NCBI GenBank assembly: GCA_026710655.1
Contig: JAPOQN010000020.1
Location: 32,441 to 96,440 of the forward strand
DNA: 64,000 nucleotides
Origin: Chloroflexota bacterium
GTDB taxonomy: Bacteria; Chloroflexota; Dehalococcoidia; Tepidiformales; Tepidiformaceae
Direction: 5' to 3'
Shown: positions 42,855-52,422 of the stretch, in pieces
Layout: every line of letters begins with the position of its first letter
Position numbering within the stretch: the stretch's first letter is position 1
Translations under genes and position numbers: made by a program
The notes under the pieces: generated by a model
Database searches by the model: none
What the model was told of the DNA's origin: nothing
Seen by the model: the letters and a program-made list of their open reading frames with translations, nothing else

Positions 42855-43409
42855 CTATCCCACAGACCGCACGATCGGGGTCGGCTCTGGCGAGCCGGCC
42901 TCCGCGCGCGCCTCTTCTTCGAAGAAGGCGAGCTGCTGGGTGCGCTCCTCGATGGACGGAACGCGCCCCTCGTCCAGCGCCTGGAGCGCGTCCTTGAGCG
43001 AGTCAAGGTCGGCGAAGGCGCGGTAGACGGAGGCGAAACGGATGTAGGCGATGTGGTCGATCCGCCGCAGCGCATCGACGGCGAGTTCGCCGATGACGGT
43101 GGACGGCACTTCGAGGCGCCCGTCGCGGGTGACGCGCCCCTCAATGTCGGCCACGACGGCGTCGAGTTGGTCGGCGGAGACGCTGCGCTTGGCGCAGGCC
43201 GATCGCAGTCCCGCCAGGAGCTTTTCGCGGTCGAAGTCCTCGCGACGGCCGTCCTTCTTCACCACCTGCACGGCGGATCGAAGGACGGTCTCGAGGGTCG
43301 TGAAGCGCTCCCCGCAGTCCGCGCACTCGCGCCGCCTGCGAACGGCGTTGCCGGTCCCCCGGCTGTCCGTTACGCGGGAACTCTCTGAGTGGCAGAAGGG
43401 GCAGCGCAT
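42855..43409 (-). CDS. nrdR: Transcriptional repressor NrdR
   Basis: This 184-residue regulator senses ATP/dATP and represses ribonucleotide reductase genes. The zinc ribbon has Cys3, Cys6, Cys29 and Cys32; the following RRRRECADCGERFTTLE carries the DNA-contacting basic residues. The ATP-cone (about residues 48-138) shows VVKKDGRREDFDREKLLAGLRSACAKR and ends AYIRFASVYRAFADL. The carboxy tail of about 40 residues is Glu-rich and longer than average. It is the first gene of the nrdR-nrdJ operon and probably controls it by the tandem sites upstream. Confidence 0.97.
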   Translation of the reverse strand: MRCPFCHSESSRVTDSRGTGNAVRRRRECADCGERFTTLETVLRSAVQVVKKDGRREDFDREKLLAGLRSACAKRSVSADQLDAVVADIEGRVTRDGRLEVPSTVIGELAVDALRRIDHIAYIRFASVYRAFADLDSLKDALQALDEGRVPSIEERTQQLAFFEEEARAEAGSPEPTPIVRSVG

Positions 43410-43464
43410 AACGGCTCCGAACTGTTAACGGGTGTTAACGCCTTTCTCGATGGAAGCGCAGCAT

Positions 43465-43512
43465 GCCCATATCTTGGGGACCTGTCAAGACCCCGGCTAC
43501 AACATCTTGGGG
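43465..43512 (-). promoter_or_regulatory. Tandem NrdR-box-like sites
   Basis: Two sites share the minus-strand core CCCCAAGAT: CCCCAAGATGTTGTAG (43512-43497) and CCCCAAGATATGGGC (43479-43465). Their cores are 33 bases apart, three helix turns, which is the arrangement known for NrdR box pairs. They lie just downstream of the extended -10 and upstream of nrdR. Confidence 0.65.
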
Positions 43513-43522
43513 CTGCTAACCC

Positions 43523-43531
43523 ACCATAACA
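43523..43531 (-). promoter_or_regulatory. Extended -10 of nrdR-nrdJ
   Basis: The minus strand reads TGTTATGGT, matching an extended -10 (TGnTATnnT). No TTGACA-like -35 is found 17 bases upstream, as expected for this class. The start would be near 43516, right at the first NrdR-box-like site. Confidence 0.5.
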
Positions 43532-43570
43532 GTTTACCAGGTGTGCGGGCTCAGCGCCTGAACGCGGGCG

Positions 43571-43948
43571 TTACCGGCGCCGTCGAGGCTCGTGAAACTG
43601 GCAGGCTTCCGTGTCGGGCCAGGGGCCGAGGATGCCGCTGCCGGGATGGAGACACCGGCCCCGGCCCGTCTCGCCGGGCACGAACTCGTGGCAGCCCTCG
43701 CAGGTCAGGGCCGGTTTCGCGCCGGGGCCCAGGTCCTCCCGCACCATCGCCACGAGACTCCGTGGCCCGGACTGCCAGGGCGCGGCGCGCAGGTTGTCGT
43801 CCGGTGGCGCCGCGGCGAAGGCGCTTGCGAACGAGTCGTCGTCGCTGCGGCGGCGCCGGCGCCGATCCTCGGAGCGGCGCAACGCCTCCGCGCCCAGGCT
43901 TTCCCGGTTGCGCCGGGAACGGCGCTTGCGACCCTTGCGACGGCCCAT
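43571..43948 (-). CDS. Basic protein with Cys-rich carboxy end
   Basis: This 125-residue protein begins with a very basic stretch (MGRRKGRKRRSRRNRESLG, then DRRRRRRSDDD) and ends with a conserved-looking Cys/His block: LTCEGCHEFVPGETGRGRCLHPGSGILGPWPDTEACQFHE, which could hold one zinc ion. The basic part could bind nucleic acid. I know no named family. The gene is supported by TAGGCT six bases before ATG (leaderless type). It sits alone between ogt and the nrdR promoter. Confidence 0.65.
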   Translation of the reverse strand: MGRRKGRKRRSRRNRESLGAEALRRSEDRRRRRRSDDDSFASAFAAAPPDDNLRAAPWQSGPRSLVAMVREDLGPGAKPALTCEGCHEFVPGETGRGRCLHPGSGILGPWPDTEACQFHEPRRRR

Positions 43949-44001
43949 GCCGGCAGCCTAGCGAGCCGCTCCCGCCTCGTCGAGCGCCGGGACGGGCTTC
44001 C

Positions 44002-44541
44002 TCAGAACCCGGGCAGCCGTCCCTCCCGGGCCCCTCCCGCCAACTCCGCCTCGTGCGCGAGCAGGGCGCGCTTCGTCTCGATGCCGCCCGCGAAGCCCGT
44101 GAGCGCGCCGCCCGCCCCCACCACCCGGTGGCAGGGCACGATGATGGGCGCCGGATTCCGCCCCGTGGCCGCTCCCACCGCCCGCGCCGCCCCCGCTGGC
44201 CGCCCAACCGCCCGTGCGATCTCGCCGTAACTTCGCGTCTCGGCAAAGGGAATGCGATTCAGCGCGCCCCACACCGCACGCTGGAACTCCGTGCCTTCCA
44301 GGTCGAGCGGCACGTCGAACTGCCGGCGCTCGCCCCGGAAGTACTCGTCGAGCTGCCCTGTGGCTCGTTCCAGGTGCTCGCTGGCCGAAGGCTCGGCCCC
44401 GCCGTCGCCGGCCTGGCTGCCCCACCGTACCTCCCGGACGCCCCGCGCCGACGCGACGACCGTGAGGGCGCCAATCGGCGTCTCGATCGCTCGGACGGCC
44501 AGGGCCGGTTCGGTCAGCGATGCCACTCGGCGATGTTCCAC
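44002..44541 (-). CDS. ogt: Methylated-DNA--protein-cysteine methyltransferase
   Basis: This 179-residue suicide repair protein removes alkyl groups from O6-guanine onto its own Cys in IIVPCHRVVGAGG. The amino part LAVRAIETPIGALTVVASARG is Ogt-like, then FQRAVWGALNRIPFAETRSYGEIARAVGRP, the helix-turn-helix with the Arg finger, and LTGFAGGIETKRALLAHE. The start (GTG at 44541 or 44526) lies inside the 3' end of the peptide-binding protein gene, so it overlaps by up to 28 bases and is probably co-transcribed. Confidence 0.93.
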   Translation of the reverse strand: MEHRRVASLTEPALAVRAIETPIGALTVVASARGVREVRWGSQAGDGGAEPSASEHLERATGQLDEYFRGERRQFDVPLDLEGTEFQRAVWGALNRIPFAETRSYGEIARAVGRPAGAARAVGAATGRNPAPIIVPCHRVVGAGGALTGFAGGIETKRALLAHEAELAGGAREGRLPGF

Positions 44542-46235
44542 ATCTCGCTGTCCCAGGCGTTGAACTCGACGCCCTTCAGCGTGTTGGCGTGCGCCGAGAC
44601 GACCCCCCGGCTCACCAGCGGAATCTCGACGTAGCTCTGCACGAGAATGTCGTTGAGCTGCTTCACCACAGTTTCCCGCTCCGCGCCGATGGGGAGCGGC
44701 GGGGGCTGTTCGAAGGCCGCGTCGAATTCCGGGTTGCAGGCGCGCGCCACGTTCCCCTCCGCCCAGTTGTTGTCGCGCGTGGGAATGTGGCTGCAGCGAG
44801 CGTCGGAGAGGTAGTTCTGCGGCTCAATGCCCCCTCCCGTCGCGTACATCTGCACGTCCGCGAAGAAGCGCCGGTAGGTCGCTTCCTTGTCCTCGATGGG
44901 GTCGCCCCCGAAGTAGACAGCCGCGTCGTGGTGGATCAGTTCCGTCTCGATGCCGATCTCCCGCCACCAGTCGCGCACGAGCTCCTGCGTGGCCTGGCGC
45001 ACGGAGTTGGTCGAGGTTACGTAGGTGATTCGCAGCGGGATGCCGTTGTACTCACGAACCCCGTCGCCGTCGCTATCGACCACACCGTTCTCGTCGAGCA
45101 GCGCGTTGGCGCCCGCGATGTCCTGGGTCAGGCACCCCGTGTTCGCCCCCGACACGTAGTGGTCCGGCCCGGCAATGAGGTCACACTCCGGCTTCCCGGC
45201 GAAGCCGTACAGCTCCGTCAGCCGGTCCCGGTCGATGGCCATCGACATCGCCTGGCGGATCGGGTGGAACGACAGGAACGGATGCGGGTTCTCCCCGTCC
45301 AGGTACTCCGAGCGGTTGTCGCCAAGGGCCGGGTCGGGATTCGTCTGGTTGACGACGATGCGCTCGACGAGGTCGGAGAACGCGGACACCACCGTCCCGT
45401 ACCCGGCCGATTCAAGCTCCGCCAGCACCTCGGGTTCGACCTGCAGGTTCCAGGCGTAGTCGGCGATGCCCCACTGCAGGATGGCCGCCGCTGCCCCCTC
45501 CGCGCTGCCGCCGCCCTTCAGGACAACCCGGTCGAAGTACGGCTTGTCGCCGCGGAAGTGCGGGTTGCGCTCGTACACCGCCTCCTGGTCGGGCGTGAAC
45601 GAGACGATGCGGTACGGCCCGGTGCCGAGCGGGCGCACGTTCTCCGCGCACCCGCTTGCGGCTTCGCCCACACAGTCCGCGAACTGCGCGGCGCTCATGA
45701 CCGGGGAGCCCGAGGTAACGAAGGCGCCATAGGGATACGGCCTGGGCTCCTCGAAGGTGATCTTGATGGTGTGTTCGTCCAGCGCCTCAACGGAAGCGAT
45801 GCCGGCGAAGGTGTCCTCGGCCGTGCAGCCCGTGGCCTTATCCGTGCAGTAGCGCCAGGTGAACACCACGTCCGCGGCGGTCATGTCGCTGCCGTCCGAC
45901 CACTTCACCCCCTCCTTCAGCTTCCACGTGATCGACAGCAAATCCGGCGAAACGCCGCCGTTCTCGATGGTCGGGATCTCCGTCGCCAGCGCCGGAACAA
46001 GGGCTCCGTCCGGGCCGTAGTGCGCCAGTGGCTCGAGGGTGATCGCCCCCGCATCCCGGTCCTTGTAGCCGCCGGAGAGGTACGGGCCGGGCAGCGTTGG
46101 CGCCTGCCAGTAGAGGATGGTCAAGACCTCTTCCGGAGCGGTTACTTCCGGGGCGGCTTCCTCCTCGTCTCTGCCACAGGCGGCAAGCGAGAACAGCAGG
46201 GCGAGCGCAAGCAGTGCATAAAGGGTGCGATACAT
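44514..46235 (-). CDS. Oligopeptide ABC transporter substrate-binding lipoprotein (family 5)
   Basis: This 573-residue lipoprotein is a DppA/OppA-type binding protein. The signal peptide ends in LAAC with Cys20, followed by a short acidic linker. Family features are ALATEIPTIENGGVSPDLLSITWKLKEGVKWSDGSDMTAADVVFTW, GTGPYRIVSFTPDQEAVYERNPHF and AIDRDRLTEL. It carries several Cys residues (RYCTDKATGCTAED, FADCVGEAASGC) that could form disulfides outside the cell. No permease or ATPase is adjacent, so it is an orphan that must share a transporter. TACGAT at 46285-46290 is a candidate -10. Confidence 0.92.
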   Translation of the reverse strand: MYRTLYALLALALLFSLAACGRDEEEAAPEVTAPEEVLTILYWQAPTLPGPYLSGGYKDRDAGAITLEPLAHYGPDGALVPALATEIPTIENGGVSPDLLSITWKLKEGVKWSDGSDMTAADVVFTWRYCTDKATGCTAEDTFAGIASVEALDEHTIKITFEEPRPYPYGAFVTSGSPVMSAAQFADCVGEAASGCAENVRPLGTGPYRIVSFTPDQEAVYERNPHFRGDKPYFDRVVLKGGGSAEGAAAAILQWGIADYAWNLQVEPEVLAELESAGYGTVVSAFSDLVERIVVNQTNPDPALGDNRSEYLDGENPHPFLSFHPIRQAMSMAIDRDRLTELYGFAGKPECDLIAGPDHYVSGANTGCLTQDIAGANALLDENGVVDSDGDGVREYNGIPLRITYVTSTNSVRQATQELVRDWWREIGIETELIHHDAAVYFGGDPIEDKEATYRRFFADVQMYATGGGIEPQNYLSDARCSHIPTRDNNWAEGNVARACNPEFDAAFEQPPPLPIGAERETVVKQLNDILVQSYVEIPLVSRGVVSAHANTLKGVEFNAWDSEMWNIAEWHR

Positions 46236-46348
46236 GGGAACTCTCGGTCTCCAGTCGATTGCAGGGTCTACGGGACGTGCTTCGATCGTACGCCAGACCC
46301 CGCACAGAGGCCCGGTCTGGCGCTCATCGCCGTACGAAAGGGACGCCG

Positions 46349-46354
46349 TATACT
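46349..46354 (+). promoter_or_regulatory. Probable promoter of the men operon
   Basis: TATACT is a one-mismatch -10 in the region divergent from the substrate-binding gene. It would give menF a leader of about 140 bases. No clear -35 was found. Confidence 0.45.
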
Positions 46355-46502
46355 TCAATGCGCCCTCCGGCTGGCGCCTTGAGGCCGTCAACCAGTGCCT
46401 CGCGCTGACGTTGGCCGGTGAGCGAACACACGGCGAAGGGCGCCCTACCTGGCTACGGTGGAATGTGGCGAAGAGCGATGAGCAGGTCTGGAAGCGGTTC
46501 GC

Positions 46503-47903
46503 GTGACTGAAATCGAGACTGCCCCCACGCGCCCTTCCTCCCTCGACCTTGCCGGTGAATTGCTGCGTCTGCGCTCGCGTCACGACGGGGCCGGGCTTGC
46601 CACTGTCGCGCTCCCCACGGCACTGCTCGGCAGCGCGCGCCAGTGGGGTCCACGACAGCTTCGGGCCGCCGCAACGGTCTCCTGGGAACAGCCCTCCGAC
46701 GACCTGCACCTCTTCGGATTCGGCCGCGCCCTCGACCTCGGTTCGGCTGCGGGCGCGCCATTGGCGGCCGCCGCCCCGGCCCTGCGCGAGGCCGCCGACG
46801 AGTTGCGCGCGGGCGACGTGGATCCGCTCGCGCGTCCGCGCTTCTTCGGCGGCGCCCGCTTCGACGCCAGTTCCCCCCACCACGACCCGGCCTGGGAAGC
46901 CTTCGGCGCCTGGCGCTTCGTCCTCCCCGAGGTCATCGTCGCCCTGCGCGGTGGCCGCCTGAGCGCCTCCCTGACGCTCGCCGTCCGCCCCCAGCAGACA
47001 CGCGAGGAGGTCGCCGTTGCCGTCGCGGCAGCGATCGCCGGCGTCGCCGCGGCGCCCACGCCGCCCTCAATTGGTTCGGCGCGCTACCAGCGCACCGGCC
47101 CCGATGCCGCTCACTGGCGCTCTGCCGTCTCCGGTGCGCTCTCGGAGATCGCTTCCGGGCGCTACCGCAAGGCCGTGCTCGCCCTCCAGGCGCGCTGCCA
47201 CTCACCCCGACCGCACAACGTCGCCGCCACCCTGACGTCCCTCGCCGAGCGCTACGAGGGTTGCTTCGTCTTCGGCTACCGTCTGGGCGACTCAAGCTGG
47301 GTCGGCGCCAGCCCCGAGCTCCTTGTGTCGCTCGAACGTGGACGTGTGCGCGCCCTCAGCCTCGCCGGCACCTGCGCCCGCGGCCGGGATGCTGAAGAGG
47401 ATGAGGAGCTGGCCCGCACGCTCCTCGCCAGCGAGAAGGAACGCAGCGAGCACGACCTGGTCGTGCGCGCGACGCGCGAGGCCCTCGATCCGCTCTGCGC
47501 GGACCTGTCCGTGCCCGATGCGCCGCGCCTCCTGCGCATGACCGGTATCCAGCACCTGCAGACGCCGATCGAGGGGCGCGCCGCGACCGGTGTGGACGTG
47601 CTCGACTCTCTCCTCGCCATGCACCCCACCCCCGCCGTCGGCGGCTCGCCGCGCGAGCCCGCGCTCGAGGCCATCGCCCGCCTCGAAGGCATGGATCGCG
47701 GCTGGTACGCCGGCCCCATCGGCTGGATGGACATGAACGGCGAGGGCGCCTTCGCCGTGGCCTTGCGTTCCGCCCTTCTGCACGGGCGCGAGGCGCTCCT
47801 CTACGCCGGGGCGGGCATCGTCGCCGGCTCCGATCCGGACCGGGAGCTCGCCGAGGCCGAGCTCAAGCTCCAGCCGCTCCTCGAGGCCCTGCACGGGGCG
47901 TAG
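46503..47903 (+). CDS. menF: Isochorismate synthase
   Basis: This 466-residue chorismate-binding enzyme makes isochorismate, the first step to menaquinone. The amino half is variable; the carboxy half holds IASGRYRKAVLALQ with the catalytic Lys, FGYRLGDSSWVGASPELLV, LSLAGTCARG, EKERSEHDLVV, LQTPIEGRA, HPTPAVGGSP and YAGPIGWMDMNGEGAFAVALRSALL. It lacks an amino-transferring partner, so isochorismate rather than anthranilate or aminodeoxychorismate is the product. menD starts two bases after its stop. GTG start. Confidence 0.93.
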   Translation: MTEIETAPTRPSSLDLAGELLRLRSRHDGAGLATVALPTALLGSARQWGPRQLRAAATVSWEQPSDDLHLFGFGRALDLGSAAGAPLAAAAPALREAADELRAGDVDPLARPRFFGGARFDASSPHHDPAWEAFGAWRFVLPEVIVALRGGRLSASLTLAVRPQQTREEVAVAVAAAIAGVAAAPTPPSIGSARYQRTGPDAAHWRSAVSGALSEIASGRYRKAVLALQARCHSPRPHNVAATLTSLAERYEGCFVFGYRLGDSSWVGASPELLVSLERGRVRALSLAGTCARGRDAEEDEELARTLLASEKERSEHDLVVRATREALDPLCADLSVPDAPRLLRMTGIQHLQTPIEGRAATGVDVLDSLLAMHPTPAVGGSPREPALEAIARLEGMDRGWYAGPIGWMDMNGEGAFAVALRSALLHGREALLYAGAGIVAGSDPDRELAEAELKLQPLLEALHGA

Positions 47904-47905
47904 CG

Positions 47906-49636
47906 GTGAGCGCCGCTGCCAACACCGCCGCCGCCCGCGCCCTCATTGAGGGCCTTGCCCGCGCTGGTGTGCGCGACGCCTGCGTCACACCCGGCTCGCG
48001 CTCCACGCCCCTGACGGTCGCCCTCGCCGAGCAGGACGCTATCCGCCCCTGGCTCCACCTGGACGAACGCTCCTCCGCCTTCTTCGCGCTCGGGCTCGCC
48101 CGCGCCAGCGGCAGGCCCGTGGCGCTGGTCTGCACATCCGGGACGGCGGCCGTCAACTTCCACCCCGCCGTTGTGGAGGCGGAACTCTCGCGCGTCCCGC
48201 TCATCGTCTGCACCGCCGACCGGCCCCGCCGCCTCCGCAACGTTGGCGCCCCCCAGACCATCGACCAGGTTGGCCTGTACGGTGTCAGCGTTCGCCACGA
48301 GCGCGACTTCCCCGTTCCCGGCTCCCCCGACGCACCCCCCCATCTCTTCGCCGAGGCCGGCCGTGAGGCCGTCGTAACTTCGCTCTCCCCCCTCCCCGGA
48401 CCCGTCCACCTCAACCTCCCCTTTGACGAGCCCCTCATCGCACCACCCGCCGCTCCCCCCGGCCCCACCGCCGCCCCGATCCCCGGCCCCCTTCCCGCCG
48501 TCCCCGCCCTTCCTCCCGCCACCCCCCAACTCGAAGCCGCGACGGAAGCCCTGTACCGCAGCGAGCGGCCGATCATCGTGGCCGGACCCGAGAGCGGCGG
48601 CCTCCCCGCCCGCGCCCTCGCCGCCCTCGCCCTCGCCCTCCGCGCCCCCGTCCTCGCCGACCCCCTCAGCGGGCTCCGCACCGGCCCCCACGACCGCACC
48701 CACGTCGTCGACGCCTACGACGCCTTCCTGCGCGACCCCCGTGCCATAACCCTCGCGCCCGACTGCGTTCTGCGCTTCGGCGCCGCCCCCACCTCGAAGG
48801 CGCTCAACCAGTTCCTCGTCCGCGCGAGCGACGTACCGGGCGCCACCCACATCCTCTGCGATCTGCCCGGCTCCTTCCGCGACCCCAACGGTGTCACGAC
48901 GCACCGCCTTACGGCGGATCCGCGTTCCGCTGCCGACGCCCTCCGCGAATTGGTCGCTGGCCAACGCGGCAGTGCCTGGCTCGCCCAGTGGCGCGACCGC
49001 GACGCCCGTGCTCGCGCGGCGCTGTCCGACTACGCGCTCGCCGCGACCGAACCCTTCGAGGGACGCGCGGTCGTCGAGTTGCAGCGCGCGCTCCCTGCTG
49101 GCGCGACCATCTTCGCCGGGAGCAGCATGCCCGTTCGCGACGTCGACGCGTTCCTCGCGGGCGATGCGAAGCCCCTTGCCGTCGCATCCAACCGCGGCGC
49201 CAACGGCATCGACGGCGTCGTCTCGTCGGCGCTCGGGCACGCTGCTGCCGGCGCCGGCCCGGTCGCCCTCCTCATCGGCGATCTCTCGCTGTTCCACGAC
49301 CTCAACGGCCTCTGGGCGGCCGCTCGCCACGGCCTCGACCTGACGGTGCTGCTGGTTAACAACGCCGGCAGCGCCATCTTCCACTACCTGCCGCAGGCCG
49401 CTCACGGCCACGTGTTCGAGGAGTGGTTCGGAACCCCCAGCGACGTCGACTTTGCCGCCGCGGCGAAGGCCTACGGCGCGAGCCACCGTGTCCTCGATGA
49501 CTGGGAGGAGCTCGACGGCGCCCTCGCCGGAGAGGGCCAGGGCGTTTGCATCGTCGAGTTCCGGACCGACCGCGTCCGCAACCACGAGCTCCACGAGGAA
49601 GCCTGGGCGAGAGCCAGCGAGGCGGCTTGGTCGTGA
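47906..49636 (+). CDS. menD: SEPHCHC synthase (MenD)
   Basis: This 576-residue thiamine-diphosphate enzyme couples isochorismate and 2-oxoglutarate to SEPHCHC. The opening VTPGSRSTPLTVAL, LDERSSAFFALGLARASG and CTSGTAAVNFHPAVVEAELSRVPLIV are typical MenD motifs. The carboxy ThDP-binding part has SSMPVRDVDAF, GANGIDGVVSSALG, LLIGDLSLFHDLNGL and NNAGSAIFHYLPQ, where most family members have NNxGGGIF. A Pro/Ala-rich insert at about residues 180-210 is unusual. Overlaps menH by four bases. Confidence 0.96.
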   Translation: MSAAANTAAARALIEGLARAGVRDACVTPGSRSTPLTVALAEQDAIRPWLHLDERSSAFFALGLARASGRPVALVCTSGTAAVNFHPAVVEAELSRVPLIVCTADRPRRLRNVGAPQTIDQVGLYGVSVRHERDFPVPGSPDAPPHLFAEAGREAVVTSLSPLPGPVHLNLPFDEPLIAPPAAPPGPTAAPIPGPLPAVPALPPATPQLEAATEALYRSERPIIVAGPESGGLPARALAALALALRAPVLADPLSGLRTGPHDRTHVVDAYDAFLRDPRAITLAPDCVLRFGAAPTSKALNQFLVRASDVPGATHILCDLPGSFRDPNGVTTHRLTADPRSAADALRELVAGQRGSAWLAQWRDRDARARAALSDYALAATEPFEGRAVVELQRALPAGATIFAGSSMPVRDVDAFLAGDAKPLAVASNRGANGIDGVVSSALGHAAAGAGPVALLIGDLSLFHDLNGLWAAARHGLDLTVLLVNNAGSAIFHYLPQAAHGHVFEEWFGTPSDVDFAAAAKAYGASHRVLDDWEELDGALAGEGQGVCIVEFRTDRVRNHELHEEAWARASEAAWS

Positions 49637-50490
49637 CGCGCGTCCCCCTCGACGGAGGCTTCTTCCTGAACATCGAGCGCACGGGCAAGGGGCCGCCGCT
49701 CGTGCTCCTCCACGGCTTCACCGGCTCGGCCAGAAGCTGGGGACCCCTCGCCGAGATGCTGGCCGCCCGCTTCACCCTCCTCGCCGTCGATATCGTTGGT
49801 CACGGCGCCTCCAGCAAACCTGAAGAAGTGGACCGCTACGCCATCGACAAGGCTGCCCGCGACGCCGTCGACGCCATGCTGGCGTTTGGCTTCCGACAGA
49901 GCGCGTGGTTGGGCTACTCGATGGGCGGCCGCCTCGCCCTGCACGTGGCCGCGGCATTCCCTGAAGCGGTCGAGCGGCTGGTGCTCATCGGAGCCTCCCC
50001 CGGCCTCGCCGACCCCGAGGAGCGCGAGGCCCGCCGCGCCTCCGACGAGGCTCTCGCCGATCGCATCGAGCGCGAGGGCGTCCCTGCCTTCGTCGACCAC
50101 TGGGAGTCGCTGCCCCTGTTCGCGACCCAGGCCCGTCTGCCTGCCGGTATGAGGCTCGCCATCCGCCGGGGCCGGCTCGCGAACGATGCCCGCGGTCTCG
50201 CCAACAGCCTTCGGGGCATGGGTACGGGCGCGCAACCCCCGCTCCACGACCAGCTAAGCGACATAACGGCCCCGTCGCTGCTGCTCGCCGGCGCCCTCGA
50301 TGCCAAATTCGCCGCCATCGCCGGCGATATGGCAGCCGCCATGCCCGACGCCCGCGCCCACCGCGTGCGCGACGCCGGGCATGCCCCACACATCGAGAAA
50401 CCGGCATACTGCGTTCGGACGATTACGGCCTTCCTGGAGGAGGGCGCGAGGGAGCACGAACATGGCGGTAGCCTGGGAGCCGGCCGGTAA
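49633..50490 (+). CDS. menH: SHCHC synthase (MenH), alpha/beta hydrolase
   Basis: This 285-residue alpha/beta hydrolase removes pyruvate from SEPHCHC. It has the [15 protein letters not shown] oxyanion region, nucleophile Ser in [12 protein letters not shown], an Asp before the last strand (AGALDAKF) and His in [11 protein letters not shown]. Because these features are shared by many hydrolases, the MenH role rests on position between menD and menB. GTG start overlaps the menD stop; its end overlaps menB by 29 bases. Confidence 0.9.
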   Translation: MTRVPLDGGFFLNIERTGKGPPLVLLHGFTGSARSWGPLAEMLAARFTLLAVDIVGHGASSKPEEVDRYAIDKAARDAVDAMLAFGFRQSAWLGYSMGGRLALHVAAAFPEAVERLVLIGASPGLADPEEREARRASDEALADRIEREGVPAFVDHWESLPLFATQARLPAGMRLAIRRGRLANDARGLANSLRGMGTGAQPPLHDQLSDITAPSLLLAGALDAKFAAIAGDMAAAMPDARAHRVRDAGHAPHIEKPAYCVRTITAFLEEGAREHEHGGSLGAGR

Positions 50491-51289
50491 CTACGAGGAC
50501 ATCCTCTACGGGAAAGCGGAGGGGATGGCTCGCATCAGCATCAACCGGCCCGAGGTCCACAACGCCTTCCGTCCCGAGACCGTCTTCGAGCTGATCGACG
50601 CCTTCCAGAAGGCGCGCGAGGACCCCGAGGTCGGCGTCGTGCTCTTCACCGGCGAGGGGGCGCGCGCCTTCTGCTCCGGCGGCGACCAGCGGGTCCGCGG
50701 CCACGGCGGCTACGTCGGCGAGGATGATGTGGCCCGCATCAACGTCACCGACCTGCACAAGCTCATCCGCTCCATCCCCATCCCGGTCATCGCTCTCGTC
50801 GCGGGCTGGTCGATCGGCGGAGGGCACGTCCTCCACGTCATCTGCGACCTCACCATCGCCGCCGAGAACGCCCGCTTCGGCCAGACGGGGCCCCGCGTTG
50901 GCTCCTTCGACGGCGGCTTCGGCGCGGGCCAGCTCGCCCGCCTCGTCGGCCAGAAGAAGGCCCGCGAAATCTGGTACCTCTGCCGCCAGTACGACGCCCA
51001 GGAAGCGTTGGAGATGGGCCTCGTGAACGCCGTCGTTCCCCTGGAGCAACTCGAGGACGAAGGTGTTGCCTGGGCCCGCGAAGCGCTGCGCCACAGCCCG
51101 CTCGCGCTCCGCCTCATGAAGTCGTCCTTCAACGCCGAGCTCGACGGCATGGCCGGCATCACCGAGCTCGCCCACAACGCGACCCTGCTCTTCTACATGA
51201 GCGACGAGGGCAAGGAGGGCCGCAACGCCTTCGTCGAGAAGCGCGAGCCTGCCTACTCGGACATGGACAAGTTCCCCCGACGGCCATGA
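50462..51289 (+). CDS. menB: 1,4-dihydroxy-2-naphthoyl-CoA synthase
   Basis: This 275-residue crotonase-fold enzyme closes the second ring from succinylbenzoyl-CoA. Markers are [14 protein letters not shown], the [10 protein letters not shown] oxyanion loop, [75 protein letters not shown], and a carboxy [24 protein letters not shown]. These match MenB rather than general enoyl-CoA hydratases. It overlaps menC by four bases. Confidence 0.97.
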   Translation: MAVAWEPAGNYEDILYGKAEGMARISINRPEVHNAFRPETVFELIDAFQKAREDPEVGVVLFTGEGARAFCSGGDQRVRGHGGYVGEDDVARINVTDLHKLIRSIPIPVIALVAGWSIGGGHVLHVICDLTIAAENARFGQTGPRVGSFDGGFGAGQLARLVGQKKAREIWYLCRQYDAQEALEMGLVNAVVPLEQLEDEGVAWAREALRHSPLALRLMKSSFNAELDGMAGITELAHNATLLFYMSDEGKEGRNAFVEKREPAYSDMDKFPRRP

Positions 51290-52422
51290 CCCCCGCCGCC
51301 CCCATCGCGAGCGTCCGCTGGCGACCCTGGCGCATCCCCCTGCGTGAACCCATCGTTACCGGCGCTGGCGACATGACCGAGCGCCAGGGCTTGATCGTCC
51401 GCGTTGAGACCGCGGATGGCGCCACCGGCACCGGCGAGTGCTCGCCGCTTCCCGGCGAGGGTCTGTCGACGGCCGACCTCGCGGCGCGCATGGCCGAGCT
51501 TGGCCGGAAACTCCTCGGTCGCACTCCGGCCGACGCCTGGACCTCCCTTCCGGCGGGCGAGCACGTCCCCGTCGCCGACGTCGGCATCGAAACCGCTCTC
51601 GCCGACCTGCTCGCGGGGGCGTGTGGCGCCCCGCTCGCCCACTGGCTCGCGGACCAGACCGGCCTCCCGGCCCCCGCTTCCGCCCCCATCCCCGCCAACG
51701 CCCTGCTGTCGGCGCTCGACCCCGCCACTCTCGCTCGCGAGGCGGAAGCCGCAAAGGCCTGCGGCTTCCGCACCGTGAAGGTCAAGGTTGGCCGCGACCG
51801 CGCCGCCGACACCGAGCGGTTGCGTGCCGTGCGCGCCGCGGTGGGCCCCGATCTCGGCATCCGAATCGATGCGAACGGTGCCTGGAGCGAGCAGGAGGCG
51901 GTAGCCGCCCTCGTCGAGCACGCCGCCCACGGAGTTGCCCTCTGTGAGCAGCCGGTGGCCCCCGGCCCCGACGCCCCCGCGCGACTCGCGCGCGTCCGCG
52001 CCGCCAGCCCCGTCCCCATCGCCGCCGACGAGTCCTGCGCCTCGCTCCACGACCTTCGCTCCCTCGTTGACGCGGAGGCCGTCGACGCCGTCGTCATCAA
52101 ACCGCTGCGCACGGGGCTGAGGGAGGCGCTCGCCATGATCCGGGAAGCGACGGTGCGGAATCTGCCCTGCATCCTCACCACAACGTTCGATACCGGCGCC
52201 GGCACCGCCCTCGCCCTCCATCTCGCCGCGCTCCTCCCCGAGCCTCGCTCCGCTTGCGGACTCGCCACGCTACTGCTCCTCGCCGGCGACATCGTGCGTG
52301 GCTGCCCCACCCCCGAAGCGGGCAGCTTGCCCCTCCCCACCGGGCCCGGCCTCGGTGTCACCCTCGACGAGGCCGCCCTTGACCGATTCCCTACCGGTCC
52401 CTGGGAAGGCGTCTCCGCATGA
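51286..52422 (+). CDS. menC: o-Succinylbenzoate synthase
   Basis: This 378-residue enolase-superfamily enzyme dehydrates SHCHC. The amino capping domain has [14 protein letters not shown]; the barrel carries the KVKVG pair of Lys, [29 protein letters not shown] and VIKPLRTGL, giving the Lys-Asp-Glu-Asp-Lys set. It is slightly longer than average because of an Ala/Pro-rich carboxy end. It overlaps menE by four bases. Confidence 0.95.
   Translation: MTPAAPIASVRWRPWRIPLREPIVTGAGDMTERQGLIVRVETADGATGTGECSPLPGEGLSTADLAARMAELGRKLLGRTPADAWTSLPAGEHVPVADVGIETALADLLAGACGAPLAHWLADQTGLPAPASAPIPANALLSALDPATLAREAEAAKACGFRTVKVKVGRDRAADTERLRAVRAAVGPDLGIRIDANGAWSEQEAVAALVEHAAHGVALCEQPVAPGPDAPARLARVRAASPVPIAADESCASLHDLRSLVDAEAVDAVVIKPLRTGLREALAMIREATVRNLPCILTTTFDTGAGTALALHLAALLPEPRSACGLATLLLLAGDIVRGCPTPEAGSLPLPTGPGLGVTLDEAALDRFPTGPWEGVSA

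Noticed and set aside
43410..43570. B12 riboswitch before nrdR-nrdJ
   Set aside because: The leader lacks the conserved cobalamin-box sequence and is too short after the promoter; the paired CCCCAAGAT sites explain it better.
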